From positions 620,001-684,000 of the forward strand of contig JADJPS010000018.1 of assembly GCA_016713105.1 (NCBI GenBank): a stretch of DNA of 64,000 nucleotides, written 5' to 3'. Shown here piece by piece: positions 53,353 to 62,155 of this stretch. The DNA comes from Devosia sp. GTDB taxonomy: Bacteria > Pseudomonadota > Alphaproteobacteria > Rhizobiales > Devosiaceae. The translations under genes and the position numbers were made by a program. How positions within the stretch are numbered: position 1 is the first letter of the stretch; each line of letters opens with the position of its first letter. The notes beneath the pieces were generated by a model. That model made no database searches and had not been told where the DNA came from. It was given only the letters and a program-made list of their open reading frames with translations.

Positions 53353-54887
53353 CAGGCGGCTCCCAGAACGAGGTGACGGTCGAGCCCGGCGGCGTCAGTG
53401 ATGGCGCCGCCCTCGATGAGCCGGCATGCCATCGCGAGGTCATCGGCGAGGTAGCGGTCCTGATCGAGCGGCGCGCAGTCCTCGCGCAGGCGTGCCACCA
53501 CCGCCTCCAGCGGCGGGCTCGAACGGAAGCGGACGCGGAACTCGACTCCTTGCGCGGCGCAGAGCAGTTCGATGCCCAGAATCTGGGCGAGATTGGCGTT
53601 CATGCGCATCAGTCGGCGCGCACCGTGCGCGGCCATCGAGACATGGTCTTCCTGATTGGCACTGGTGGGGGTGGAATCGGTCGAGCAGGGATGGGAGAGA
53701 TGCTTGTTCTCGCTCATCAGCGCCGCCGAGGTAACCTCGGCAATCATGTAGCCGGAATTCAGCCCGGGCTCCGGCGTCAGGAACGGCGGCAGGTCGAACG
53801 ACAGGGTCGGATCGACCATGAGCGCGATCCGGCGCTGCGCGATGGCGCCGATCTCGGCGATGGCGATGGCGATCTGGTCGGCGGCAAAGGCCACCGGCTC
53901 GGCGTGGAAATTGCCGCCCGAAACGATGGTGCCGGTCGAGACCAGCACCAGCGGATTGTCGGTCACGGCATTCGCTTCGATCACCAGCGTCTCCGCGGCC
54001 TGGCGCAACAGCCCCACGCTGGCCCCGGTCACCTGTGGCTGGCAGCGGATGCAATAGGGATCCTGCACCCGCTTGTCGTTTTCGAGATGGCTGTCGCGGA
54101 TCTGCGAGCCGGCGATCAGGTAGCGCAGCGCCGCGGCGACCTCGATCTGGCCGGGGTGGCCGCGCAGCGTGTGGATTTCGGCCTCGAACGGCGCCGTCGA
54201 ACCCATGATGGCGTCCGTCGAAAGCGCGCCGGTGACCACTGCGGCACGGGCATTGGCCCAGGCCTCGAACAGCCCGGCCAGTGCAAAGGCGGTGGAGAAC
54301 TGCGTGCCGTTGATCAGCGCCAGGCCCTCCTTGGGCCCGAGCACCAGCGGGGCAAGCCCCGCTTCGGCCAGCGCTGTGGCGGCCGGCACCCGTTGCCCCC
54401 GCACCTCTACCTCGCCCTCGCCGAGCAGGGCGGCGGTCATATGCGCGAGCGGGGCCAGATCACCCGAGGCACCGACCGATCCCTGCGCCGGAACGCGCGG
54501 CGCGATGCCGTTTCCGAGCATCGCCTCGAGCTGCGCGATGACCTCCCAGCGCACACCCGAGGCACCGCGCCCCAGGGACAGCAGCTTGAGCGCCATCATC
54601 AGCCGCACGATCGCCGCGGGCGTGGCCTCGCCGACTCCACAGCAATGGGAGACGATGAGGTTGCGCTGAAGCCGGGCAGTATCCTTGCTCTCGATTCGCA
54701 CACTGGAGAGCTTGCCGAAGCCGGTATTGACGCCATAGACGGCGGCTTCGCCCTTTGCGGCCGCGGCAACGACGGCGGCGGCGGCCTCGACGGCAGGCCG
54801 ACAGGCCCGATCGAGCGAGATGTCGCCGTCGCCGCGATAGATCGCCTCGAGTTGTGCGAGACCGGCCGCGCCAGGGCTCAGGATCAT
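53352..54887 (-). CDS. hutH: Histidine ammonia-lyase
   Basis: 511 residues from ATG 54887, which follows GGAG by about nine bases. The self-processing Ala140-Ser141-Gly142 in GSVGASGDLAP forms the MIO cofactor. YGVNTGFGKL, NGTQFSTAFALAG and the late SADQEDH-equivalent SANQEDHVSM are present. It deaminates L-histidine to urocanate. As written, the frame is continuous with hutI upstream. I read this as a one-base loss in hutI rather than a bifunctional enzyme, because HutH has its own ribosome site and canonical N-terminus (MILSPGAAGLAQLEAIYRG). Confidence 0.93.
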   Translation of the reverse strand: MILSPGAAGLAQLEAIYRGDGDISLDRACRPAVEAAAAVVAAAAKGEAAVYGVNTGFGKLSSVRIESKDTARLQRNLIVSHCCGVGEATPAAIVRLMMALKLLSLGRGASGVRWEVIAQLEAMLGNGIAPRVPAQGSVGASGDLAPLAHMTAALLGEGEVEVRGQRVPAATALAEAGLAPLVLGPKEGLALINGTQFSTAFALAGLFEAWANARAAVVTGALSTDAIMGSTAPFEAEIHTLRGHPGQIEVAAALRYLIAGSQIRDSHLENDKRVQDPYCIRCQPQVTGASVGLLRQAAETLVIEANAVTDNPLVLVSTGTIVSGGNFHAEPVAFAADQIAIAIAEIGAIAQRRIALMVDPTLSFDLPPFLTPEPGLNSGYMIAEVTSAALMSENKHLSHPCSTDSTPTSANQEDHVSMAAHGARRLMRMNANLAQILGIELLCAAQGVEFRVRFRSSPPLEAVVARLREDCAPLDQDRYLADDLAMACRLIEGGAITDAAGLDRHLVLGAA

Positions 54888-54888
54888 T

Positions 54889-56099
54889 TTACAGGGCTCC
54901 GGAAAAGACGCGACGATGCAGGGGTTGAAGCCGATGCGATAGGAGAGCTCGGCCGGCCGTTCGACATCCCAGATGGCCAGGTCGGCCCGCAGCCCGGCCC
55001 GGATGGTTCCCCGGTCCGCCAGACCCAGCGCCCGGGCCGCATGACGCGTCGTGCCGGCAAGTGCTTCCTCGGGGGTCAGCCGGAACAGGGTCGATGCCAT
55101 GTTCATGGCGACAAGCAACGACCCGAGCGGCGAGGAACCCGGATTGCAGTCGGTGGCAACCGCGATCGGCACCCCATGCTCGCGCAGCAGTCCGATCGGG
55201 GGCAATTGCGTTTCGCGCAGCGTGTAGAAGGCGCCGGGGAGCAGCACCGCCACGGTGCCGGCCGCCGCCATGGCCATGACGCCCGCGGCGTCCAGATGCT
55301 CGAGGTGATCGGCGGACAGTCCGCCATGCCGCGCAACCAGCGCGGCCCCGCCGAGGTTGGACAATTGTTCGGCGTGCAGCTTGACCGGCAGATGGAGCGC
55401 CCTTGCCCGCTCGAACAGCCGCTCGATCTCGGCAGGTGAGAAGGCGAACCCCTCGCAGAACCCGTCGACGGCATCGACGAGGCCCTCTCGATGTGCCGCC
55501 ACGAGTCCGGGCAGCACCACCTCGTCCAGATAGGCGCCGGAGTTTCCCCGGTACTCCGGTGGAACGGCGTGCGCGGCGAGGTAGCTGGTGATCACCCGCA
55601 CCGGCCGCATGCGTCCGACCGCGCGGGCGACCCGCAGCATCTTGAGCTCGTCGGCAATCGTCAGGCCGTAGCCGGACTTGATCTCGAGGGTCGCGACCCC
55701 TTCGGCAAGCAGCGGGTCGACCCGCTTCAGTGCCGCAGCCAACAGTTCCTCGGCGTCGGCGCGGCGGGTGGCGGCGACGGTCGAATTGATCCCACCGCCC
55801 TCGCGGGCGATCTGCTCGTAGGTGGCACCCGCAAGTCGCAGCTCGAACTCGTGGGCCCGGTGACCGCCGAACACCAGGTGGGTGTGACAGTCGATGAGGG
55901 CCGGCGTCACAAGGCGACCAGCCAGATCAATGCGCTCGGCGCGGCGGAGGTCCGGAGGCAGATCGGCGGCGGCGCCGCACCAGGCGATCTGCCCGTCGGC
56001 GAGCGCGATGGCGCCATCGTCAACCAGGCCGTAGGCGACTGGCCCTGGCTCCATGGTTGCCAGCCTGGCATTGGTCAGCAGCGTCGCGTGCATCGACAT
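54889..56099 (-). CDS. hutI: Imidazolonepropionase, probably with a one-base deletion at its 3' end
   Basis: About 403 residues. The amidohydrolase metal motif CHTHLVFGGHR near residue 70, LEIKSGYGL, LHAEQLSN and ATDCNPGSSPLGS are all present. It opens imidazolonepropionate to formimidoylglutamate. The expected ending after RIGFNPCIVASF is SGAL and a TAA (54891-54889) just before hutH. In the sequence the AAAA run at 54903-54906 (T4 on the coding strand) is one base short, so the frame misses this stop and enters hutH. The 915-codon frame is therefore likely two genes. Confidence 0.85.
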
Positions 56100-56128
56100 T
56101 CACCTTGCCTACATCGCGTTTATATCTA

Positions 56129-56144
56129 TTATGTATGCACATAA
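56129..56144. promoter_or_regulatory. HutC-type operator in the divergent hutI/hutF promoter
   Basis: TTATGT-ATGC-ACATAA is a perfect dyad in a 55-base AT-rich spacer between hutI and hutF. GntR-family HutC repressors bind such GTAT-rich palindromes and release them on urocanate. Its central position would allow control of both hut transcripts. hutC itself lies downstream of hutF. Confidence 0.65.
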
Positions 56145-56154
56145 CAGACTGTCA

Positions 56155-57324
56155 ATGGGGTTGCGGGTGCTGGAACTCTGGGCGGAACAGGCCCTCGTCG
56201 AAGGGGCATGGCAGCGCGATGTGGCGCTGACCATCGCGGACTCGGGGCGGATCGGTGCGGTTGCCGTCGGCGCATCTCCACGCGGCATGCGCGTCGGGGC
56301 GCTGCTCGCCGCTCCGGCCAACCTGCATTCGCACGCCTTTCAGCGCGCCATGGCCGGCATGGCCGAGCGGCGCGGTCCCACCGGGCGGGACAGCTTCTGG
56401 ACCTGGCGCCGACTGATGTTCCGTTTCCTCGAGGCGCTGAACCCTGAGGACATCGAGGTCATCGCGGCATTCGTTCAGATGCAGATGCTGGAGGCGGGCT
56501 ATGCAGCGGTGGGCGAATTCCACTACCTCCACCACCAGCCGGACGGATCGCCCTATGCCGACCCCGGAGAGCTGAGCGGCCGGATGGTCGAGGCCGCGCG
56601 CCAAAGCGGCATTGGCCTGACGCTGCTGCCGGTGCTCTACCAGCAGGCCGGATGCGACGGGGCGGCGCTGGCACCCGGCCAGGTGCGCTTCGGCAATACC
56701 GTCGACCGCTATGCGGCGCTGCTCGACCGCACCGCCCGGAGCGTTGCCACGCTACCCGCCGACGCCGGTGTCGGCGTCGCGCCGCACTCGCTGCGCGCAG
56801 TCAGCAGGGATGGCCTTGCCGCGACGATCCGGCTGGCCGCCGGCCGACCGCTCCACATGCACGTCGCCGAGCAGACCGCCGAGGTTGAGGAAGTCCTTGC
56901 CGCCTATGGCCAGCGGCCGATCGAATGGCTGCTGGACCACTGTCCGGTCGACACGAACTGGTGCCTGATCCACGCGACGCACATGACCGAGTCGGAGACC
57001 ATGCGGCTGGCGCGCACCGGCGCGGTGGCCGGGCTATGCCCGATCACCGAGGCGAACCTCGGCGACGGCATCTTCAACGGCGTTGCCTATGGCGACAACG
57101 GCGGCCGCTTCGGCATCGGATCGGACTCCAACATCCGGATCGCCCTCGCCGAGGAGCTGCGTACGCTCGAATACTCGCAGCGGCTGCGCGACCGCGGCCG
57201 GGCTCTGCTGGCGACGCCGACGGCATCGACCGGGCGGGTACTCCTCGAACAGGCCGCGCGAGGCGGCGCGCAGGCCCTCGGCCGGGATGCCGGCTCGATC
57301 ACAGCGGGCCGCTGGGTGCTATGA
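56155..57324 (+). CDS. hutF: Formimidoylglutamate deiminase, C-terminally truncated
   Basis: 389 residues from ATG 56155. The metal site NLHSHAFQRAM near residue 60, MHVAEQ, LIHATHMT and FGIGSDSNIRIALAEEL are intact. It converts formimidoylglutamate to N-formylglutamate plus ammonia. Relatives are about 450 residues. This one stops at AGSITAGRWVL, where others continue with ADLVAL and some 60 more residues of the C-terminal beta domain. The stop overlaps the hutC start (ATGA), so the missing piece looks like a clean deletion of the hutF 3' end. Whether the enzyme still folds is unclear. Confidence 0.85.
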   Translation: MGLRVLELWAEQALVEGAWQRDVALTIADSGRIGAVAVGASPRGMRVGALLAAPANLHSHAFQRAMAGMAERRGPTGRDSFWTWRRLMFRFLEALNPEDIEVIAAFVQMQMLEAGYAAVGEFHYLHHQPDGSPYADPGELSGRMVEAARQSGIGLTLLPVLYQQAGCDGAALAPGQVRFGNTVDRYAALLDRTARSVATLPADAGVGVAPHSLRAVSRDGLAATIRLAAGRPLHMHVAEQTAEVEEVLAAYGQRPIEWLLDHCPVDTNWCLIHATHMTESETMRLARTGAVAGLCPITEANLGDGIFNGVAYGDNGGRFGIGSDSNIRIALAEELRTLEYSQRLRDRGRALLATPTASTGRVLLEQAARGGAQALGRDAGSITAGRWVL

Positions 57325-57974
57325 ACGAACTCGAAACCACTTCATGGCGCAGCATCCACCTCGAACTGCTGCGCCGGATCAACGAGCGGCAATGGCCCCC
57401 CGGAAGCCTGCTGCCCAATGAGGCGGACCTGGCGGCCGAATTCGGCTGTGCCCGCACGACCGTCAACCGGGCCATGCGCGAGCTTGCCGATGCCGGCCTC
57501 GTCGATCGCAGGCGGCGGGCCGGGACACGGGTCATGCTGCTTCCGATCAGCCGCGTCGTGCTCGATATTCCGATCATTCGCCTCGAAGTCGAGCAGCGCC
57601 ATGCGCAGTGGCGCTACACCCTGCTGGAACGGCAGGTCTGCCTGGCGCCCGGACGCATCACCAGCCGGCTCGGTATCGAGCGCGACACGCCGATGCTGCA
57701 CCTCACCAGCATGCACTTCGCCGACAACCACCCGTTCCTGCATGAAGACCGGTGGATCAATCCTGCCGCCGTACCAGGGATCGAGGCGGTGGACTTTTTC
57801 ACCGTCAGCGCCAATGAGTGGCTGATCCAGAACGCGCCCTATACCGGCGGCGATATCGCATTCTCGGCGATGAATGCCGACCGGGCACTGGCCGAGCTGC
57901 TCGCGGCACCGGACGGCGCGGCCGTCTTCGTGGTCGATCGCATCACCTGGAACAAGACCGAACCGATCACCTAG
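57321..57974 (+). CDS. hutC: Histidine utilisation repressor HutC (GntR/UTRA), stopped early by TAG
   Basis: 217 residues as read. The N-terminal GntR winged helix (WPPGSLLPNEADLAAEFGCARTTV split across about residues 27-50) is followed by the UTRA effector domain (YTLLERQVCLAPGRITSRLGI, PFLHEDRWINPAAVPG). TAG at 57972-57974 comes right after NKTEPIT. The same frame continues VRLSYAPGYRMNTKI to a second TAG at 58020-58022, which is how HutC proteins normally end. So the stop removes the last 15 or 16 residues. HutC represses hut genes until urocanate binds. Confidence 0.85.
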   Translation: MNELETTSWRSIHLELLRRINERQWPPGSLLPNEADLAAEFGCARTTVNRAMRELADAGLVDRRRRAGTRVMLLPISRVVLDIPIIRLEVEQRHAQWRYTLLERQVCLAPGRITSRLGIERDTPMLHLTSMHFADNHPFLHEDRWINPAAVPGIEAVDFFTVSANEWLIQNAPYTGGDIAFSAMNADRALAELLAAPDGAAVFVVDRITWNKTEPIT

Positions 57975-58258
57975 GTCCGACTCTCCTATGCGCCGGGCTA
58001 CCGGATGAACACCAAGATCTAGGGAACGGCACCATGCTGCGACCTGGCATCGCGTGGGCGGCACCGATACCGACGCCGTCATCACGGACGCACGCCGGGG
58101 GCCTGCCGCGGGGATGACCGGCGCGGCTGGCCAGCCAGAGGGCCGCTCGGCGTCGTTCAGTCGTGAGCACTGCCGTCGTCTGATCCCGGTGTCGCGCGAG
58201 CGCGTTCGCGCCGCGTCGGAGACGACGAGATCACCGCCAGCCCGCGCTGCCCCACGAA

Positions 58259-58300
58259 AGCAAGAAGCCCGTGAACCTGATGGTGCACGGGCTTCTTGCT
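58259..58300. repeat. 15-base perfect inverted repeat (AGCAAGAAGCCCGTG / CACGGGCTTCTTGCT)
   Basis: Both arms are identical over 15 bases around a 12-base loop. No T-tract follows on either strand. It could be the body of a small RNA, a bidirectional transcription barrier or an end-structure of the mobile element. It lies 236 bases after the second hutC stop. Confidence 0.6.
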
Positions 58301-58380
58301 GGACTTCTGCTGCCCTGCTTTGCCCCCGAGATCCGGGGGAGCGTTGGTTGCGGGGACCCGCACGCAGCGCGATCTGCCGG

Positions 58381-58425
58381 CCAAAGAAGAAGGCCCTCGA
58401 GACGAGGGCCTTTTATCTTCTTTGG
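58381..58425 (+). terminator. Strong intrinsic terminator-like hairpin
   Basis: AGGCCCTCG (58391-58399) pairs with CGAGGGCCT (58403-58411), followed by TTTA. An outer pair, CCAAAGAAGA/TCTTCTTTGG, extends the stem across a small bulge. On the plus strand the stem plus T-run fits a Rho-independent terminator. It may end the hutF-hutC message, or a small RNA beginning near 58259. Confidence 0.6.
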
Positions 58426-58593
58426 TCATGCCCACAAGTGGCGGTGGTTGCGGGAGAGCGCAACCAGCGCCAGCAAGCGCAAAACTCTGCACGCAGTATG
58501 GGACATCGGACCTCCGCCGCCATCGGCTTAAGTGATTGTTCTAGATGAACATTCTCGTCGAAGGCACGCAGTTCCGTCCCCTATGGGACCGCT

Positions 58594-58968
58594 TTGCAGA
58601 AAGAAGCCGCCGCAGCCACACAGCCGATCTCCATCAGGCTGACACAAGAGGAACGCTCGCTGCTTATCCAGCGGGCGGGCGACGCCGGGCTGAGCGCATA
58701 TGTTCGGCAGCGGATCTTCGGTGCAGGCCGGCGGCAGTCAGTTCCGCGCAATCCTGCTGCCTCCACCCGTGACCTCGCACATGTACTGGCCCTGCTCGGT
58801 TCAAGCGAGCTGGCCGGCAGTCTCAGGGAATTGTCATATTCCGCCTCGATAGGCGCGCTTCCTGTCCTCCCAGAAACCGAGCGGGCGATCAACGATGCCT
58901 GCCTCGCCGTCGATGAGATGCGCACGGCGCTGATAGAGGCTCTCGGCTTGAAGGGAGGCGCAGAATGA
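58594..58968 (+). CDS. MobC-like plasmid mobilisation relaxosome accessory protein
   Basis: About 124 residues. The core ISIRLTQEERSLLIQRAGDAGLSAYVRQRIFG is the ribbon-helix-helix-like start of MobC/relaxosome proteins, followed by a helical C-terminus. It overlaps the relaxase gene (ATGA), the usual order for mobC-mobA pairs. The product should bind oriT and help the relaxase. The start at TTG 58594 is tentative because no ATG with a ribosome site is in frame. This is the first gene with the mobile region's lower GC content. Confidence 0.75.
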   Translation: MQKEAAAATQPISIRLTQEERSLLIQRAGDAGLSAYVRQRIFGAGRRQSVPRNPAASTRDLAHVLALLGSSELAGSLRELSYSASIGALPVLPETERAINDACLAVDEMRTALIEALGLKGGAE

Positions 58969-60229
58969 TCCTCAAAGGAAGTCAGAGGGCGGGCGGCACG
59001 GCCCTCGCAGTTCATCTCCTGCGCACCGATGAGAACGACCACGTCCAGGTCCATCAGGTGCGCGGCTTCATCCGGGGCAACATTCTCGATGCCTTCAAGG
59101 AGGCTTACGCAATCAGCCGCGGTACAAGGTGCAAGCAGTTTCTGTTTTCGCTGAGCCTGAGCCCTCCGCCTGATGAGCGTGTTGCCGTCGAGGTCTTCGA
59201 GAAGGCTATCGACAAGATCGAAGCCCGGCTCAGTCTGATCGGACAGCCACGGGCGATTGTCTTTCACGAGAAGGACGGGCGCCGGCATGCGCACTGCGTA
59301 TGGTCGCGCATTGATCCAAAGACGATGACGGCGCGTCAGATGGGGCACTCAAGCTGAAGCTTGGCGAGCTCTCCCGCGAACTCTATCTGGAGCACGGATG
59401 GAAAATGCCGCACGGCTTAGCGAAGAGCGAGCCTCAGAATCCTTTGAACTTCTCACTCGCCGAATGGCAGCAGGCGAAGCGCATAGGGCGTGATCGAACG
59501 CGCATCAAAGCGGTTTTCAAAGACTGCTGGGCGCTGTCGGATTCCGGTTCCGCGCTGCGGCGCGCGCTTGAGGAGCGCGGCTACTATCTCGCGAGCGGCG
59601 ACCGCCGCGGCTTCGTGGCTGTCGACTGGGAGGGCGAGGTCTATTCGCTTTCCCGCTGGTGCGGCGTCCCAACGAAGGTTGTGAATGAGCGTCTGGAAAA
59701 ACTGACTTCCCTGCCATCCGTCGATGAAGCCAAGGCTCTCATCAAATCCCGCGTCGAAGCGAAGCTGAGAAGCTTTGATGGCGAGTTGACCCTTCAGTTC
59801 GAAACATCGCAGCTTGCCCTGCGTCACAAGCGAAACGCACTGGTTGCCAGCCAGCGCCAGGAGCGCGAACAGCTGGCGAAGAAGCTTGCTGACCGCTGGC
59901 GCAGTGAAGAGCTGGAGCGTGCCGGCCGGCTGAGACGCGGCTTGCTGGGTCTCTGGGACTGGATCACAGGAAAAAGAGCGCAGACGGTTGAGACCAACGA
60001 ACGCGAAGTCCTGCAGGCAAGGCGACGCGACGATGAAGAGCGGCAGATGCTGATCGACCAGCATCTGAAGGTTCGCCGCGATCTTCAGCGAGAGATCCGC
60101 TCGCTCAAAGCGAAGTCGGAGGTTCGGTCTGAACGGCTGCAGAGCGATAAGCCTTTCAATATGATGGACGTACCCACGATCGAGGTCCCCGTCAGACTCA
60201 GGCGGCGGCCCCAATCGCTGGATAGGTAA
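58965..60229 (+). pseudogene. Relaxase/mobilisation nuclease, frameshifted near 59350
   Basis: About 421 residues after repair. The N-terminal domain (MILKGSQRAGG...LAVHLL) has the HUH-type metal motif HEKDGRRHAHCVWSRID near residue 105. After GTMTAR-like sequence the frame breaks at CACTCAAG (59347-59354). One missing T would give HFK followed by LKLGELSRELYLEHGW in the next frame, which runs to 60229 through a long coiled-coil-rich, Arg/Glu-rich C-terminus. It nicks oriT and pilots the strand during conjugative mobilisation. As written, the catalytic domain ends at 59357. Typical of rhizobial plasmids and integrative elements. Confidence 0.8.
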
Positions 60230-60234
60230 GTGCG

Positions 60235-61052
60235 CTAGAACCGCCTGCGACGCGGCTTCTTCCACGCCTGCTGGCGCTGCATCTGCTGTATCGCCATCAG
60301 AATGGCCGCATCGCTGTAGCGAGCCCTTCTCGGCGGCGACGGCGGCGGCACCGGCTGGCTCAACTGGGCGAAGATCGCGTCCGCCGAAACGATTATCGGA
60401 TTGGTCTGTGCCCACCGGACGAAGTCCGCGCGGTTGACAGCAAGCACAATGGCCTTGGTGAGAGCCTTCCCGGAAGCAGGCACCACAGAAGCTCGCGATT
60501 GATGTCCGAAGGGTTCGTGGAATCCATCTCACGAAAATCGAAGAAGACCGGGACGCTGCTGCTGACCCATTCCTTCGGGAAGATTTCTTCGGGGAAGTAG
60601 CAGGAATAGACCCCTTGAAACCTCGTCGCGAAGAACTCGGACTTCCCCTTGGTAAAGCGCGGGAAGTCGCGCGTCAGCCGAGTCCCGCTGACGACCCACG
60701 CCAGGTTCGGATGAAATGCTTCCCTCGCCGCCCGCTCCTCGGGACGAAGATGCGAGTATTGGAACTCAATCGAGATTCCGTTCGGCGTCCTGACGTCGGC
60801 GATATGTTTCTCGCCATGCTGGTCATGTCCGATGACCTCTTGCCAGTCCGGCGCAAAATGGTTCTTCCAGTTTCGGTGCCACTCGGTTTCAGGCTCCCAC
60901 CAGTTGTCGCAGACCCGCTTGCCGCGGTGGGCCCAGTGGTGAACGCGAACGCTTCCGCACCGCGCGATCATGTCCCTTTCGCAGACCGGACAGGTGCCGC
61001 TGAGGTTCGGTGATGGCGGGGTGCGCTGATTATTGACGATTGCAAAATGCAT
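60235..61052 (-). pseudogene. CoiA-like competence/nuclease-family protein, frameshifted near 60490
   Basis: About 272 residues after repair. A treble-clef-like TCPVCERDMIARCG near residue 25 and HHWAHRG precede a PD-(D/E)xK-type nuclease core (HIADVRTPNGISIEFQYSHL), as in CoiA. At TGGTG (60489-60493) one missing base separates SDINRELLW from VPASGKALTKAIVLAVNRADFV. Met at 61052 is chosen for GGAG upstream. CoiA-like proteins are common cargo of rhizobial plasmids. Their role there is unknown; in Gram-positive bacteria CoiA assists transformation-linked recombination. Confidence 0.72.
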
Positions 61053-61186
61053 TGTTGTCTCCATGTGTTTTTGTTCGCGCGAAGGAGTGCCTTCGCGTGG
61101 TTGTTGTCTTTGGGAGTTGGCTGGCGGCCGCCGCGGACTAGTGCCGGGGCCGTTCTCGTTCTCTTCGGCGTAATCCGCCGGTTATC

Positions 61187-61990
61187 TCAGCATGAAAGCT
61201 GGCACCTCTTCGGGGGTACATCTGTAATCTGCTCCTGATCCCGGCGAATCGTCAAGACAGATGCTTCGCAGCTGCAGCAACCGATGCGGCCCTTAGTCGA
61301 GTGACGAAGAGCACCGAATGGCCTTTGAACCGGCAAGCGCCAGAGGATTGGATCGTCATAGCTGTAGGCAATCGCGTGAGCGCCAGCTTGCAACAGGACG
61401 TCCGCGTGGCTCGCATCACAATGACCGCCGCCACAAAATCCGACGACTCTCATGCCGGCCGCAAGTCCGGCTGTGACTCCATTCACGCTGTCTTCGAAGA
61501 CCACGCAATTGGCGGGAGCGACGCCCAGCCTGTTCGCGGCAAAGAGAAAGAGGTCAGGGAACGGCTTTCCTCGCGCAACCTGTTCACCCGAATAAATGTG
61601 CGGGTCGAAGTGGGTGTGCATGGATGTCATTCGAAGTTTCTTGTGAAGGAACTCCAGATTGGTGCTCGATGCCACGGCGAAGGGAACGGTTAGCGACGTG
61701 ATATAGGGCAACGCGCCTGGAACAGCGCGAAGATTTTCCTCGATCTGCTGTTTGCAGTAGCTGCTAAGCTTCTTTTCGAAGTCCTCCGGAAAGCCGCCAC
61801 TCAGCTCCGGAGTGTAGGTCTCGAACAACGTTCGGTAATAGACATCGGGCGATAGCCCCATGAACTTCTTGGCGTAGGCCTTGGGGTCGATCCTGAGCCC
61901 AAGCTCGGTCAGGAAGCGCACCTCCGCTTCCTGATAAATGGCCTCGCTATCGACGAGTACTCCGTCGCAATCGAAAATGATCGCCTTCAT
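61187..61990 (-). CDS. HAD-superfamily hydrolase, beta-phosphoglucomutase-like
   Basis: 267 residues. Motif I IIFDCDGVLVDSE gives the nucleophilic and acid/base Asp pair. Motif II is in FAVASSTN, the Lys of motif III in GKPFPDLFLFAA, and motif IV in CVVFEDSVNGV. The cap is helical, as in subclass IA. It removes phosphate from, or isomerises, a small sugar phosphate. Met 61990 gives the canonical start. The last 45 residues or so after YSYDDP are Arg/Cys-rich and unlike the family, so a stop or frame may have been lost there. Confidence 0.85.
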   Translation of the reverse strand: MKAIIFDCDGVLVDSEAIYQEAEVRFLTELGLRIDPKAYAKKFMGLSPDVYYRTLFETYTPELSGGFPEDFEKKLSSYCKQQIEENLRAVPGALPYITSLTVPFAVASSTNLEFLHKKLRMTSMHTHFDPHIYSGEQVARGKPFPDLFLFAANRLGVAPANCVVFEDSVNGVTAGLAAGMRVVGFCGGGHCDASHADVLLQAGAHAIAYSYDDPILWRLPVQRPFGALRHSTKGRIGCCSCEASVLTIRRDQEQITDVPPKRCQLSC

Positions 61991-62110
61991 GGTGATCATC
62001 CTAATTGGGCCGCTTCTGCCTTTCCATTCACTTATGATTTCAGAATGTTACGCGAAGACCCTGGGGAGCCGACGACCTGAGCGTCCACTTCCCGCAACGC
62101 GGCTTTTGAG

Positions 62111-62133
62111 GCCGGACGCCCGAAGCGTCCGGC
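62111..62133 (-). terminator. Hairpin downstream of parB (GCCGGACGC / GCGTCCGGC)
   Basis: Nine-base perfect arms flank a 5-base loop. On the minus strand the loop contains TTCG, a stable tetraloop. It lies 23 bases after the parB stop. The T-run is on the wrong side for a classical terminator in this direction, so an mRNA 3'-end stabiliser is equally possible. Confidence 0.45.
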
Positions 62134-62155
62134 CCGAAAAACATCGTGATACTTA

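Larger units (their letters stand above)
58023..58593. other. Non-coding junction between the hut cluster and the mobile region
   Basis: 571 bases without a credible gene. A degenerate palindromic element lies near 58078-58122 (GTCATC...GATGAC). Two strong hairpins follow (58259-58300 and 58381-58425). TGGTTGCGGG occurs twice exactly 100 bases apart (58345 and 58445). Read on the minus strand this is CCCGCAACCA, the form of a tRNA 3' end such as initiator tRNA. No complete tRNA is visible, so these may be remnants of an integration site. Base composition drops after about 58500. Confidence 0.5.

Noticed and set aside
58345..58455. A complete tRNA gene
   Set aside because: Only the ten-base 3'-end-like motif is present. 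I found no T-arm GGTTCGAATCC-type sequence or anticodon arm on either strand.
58157..58492. A 111-codon minus-strand frame across the hairpin region
   Set aside because: It passes through both hairpins and the tRNA-like repeats, has no good start, and reads as low-complexity Pro/Arg/Lys sequence.
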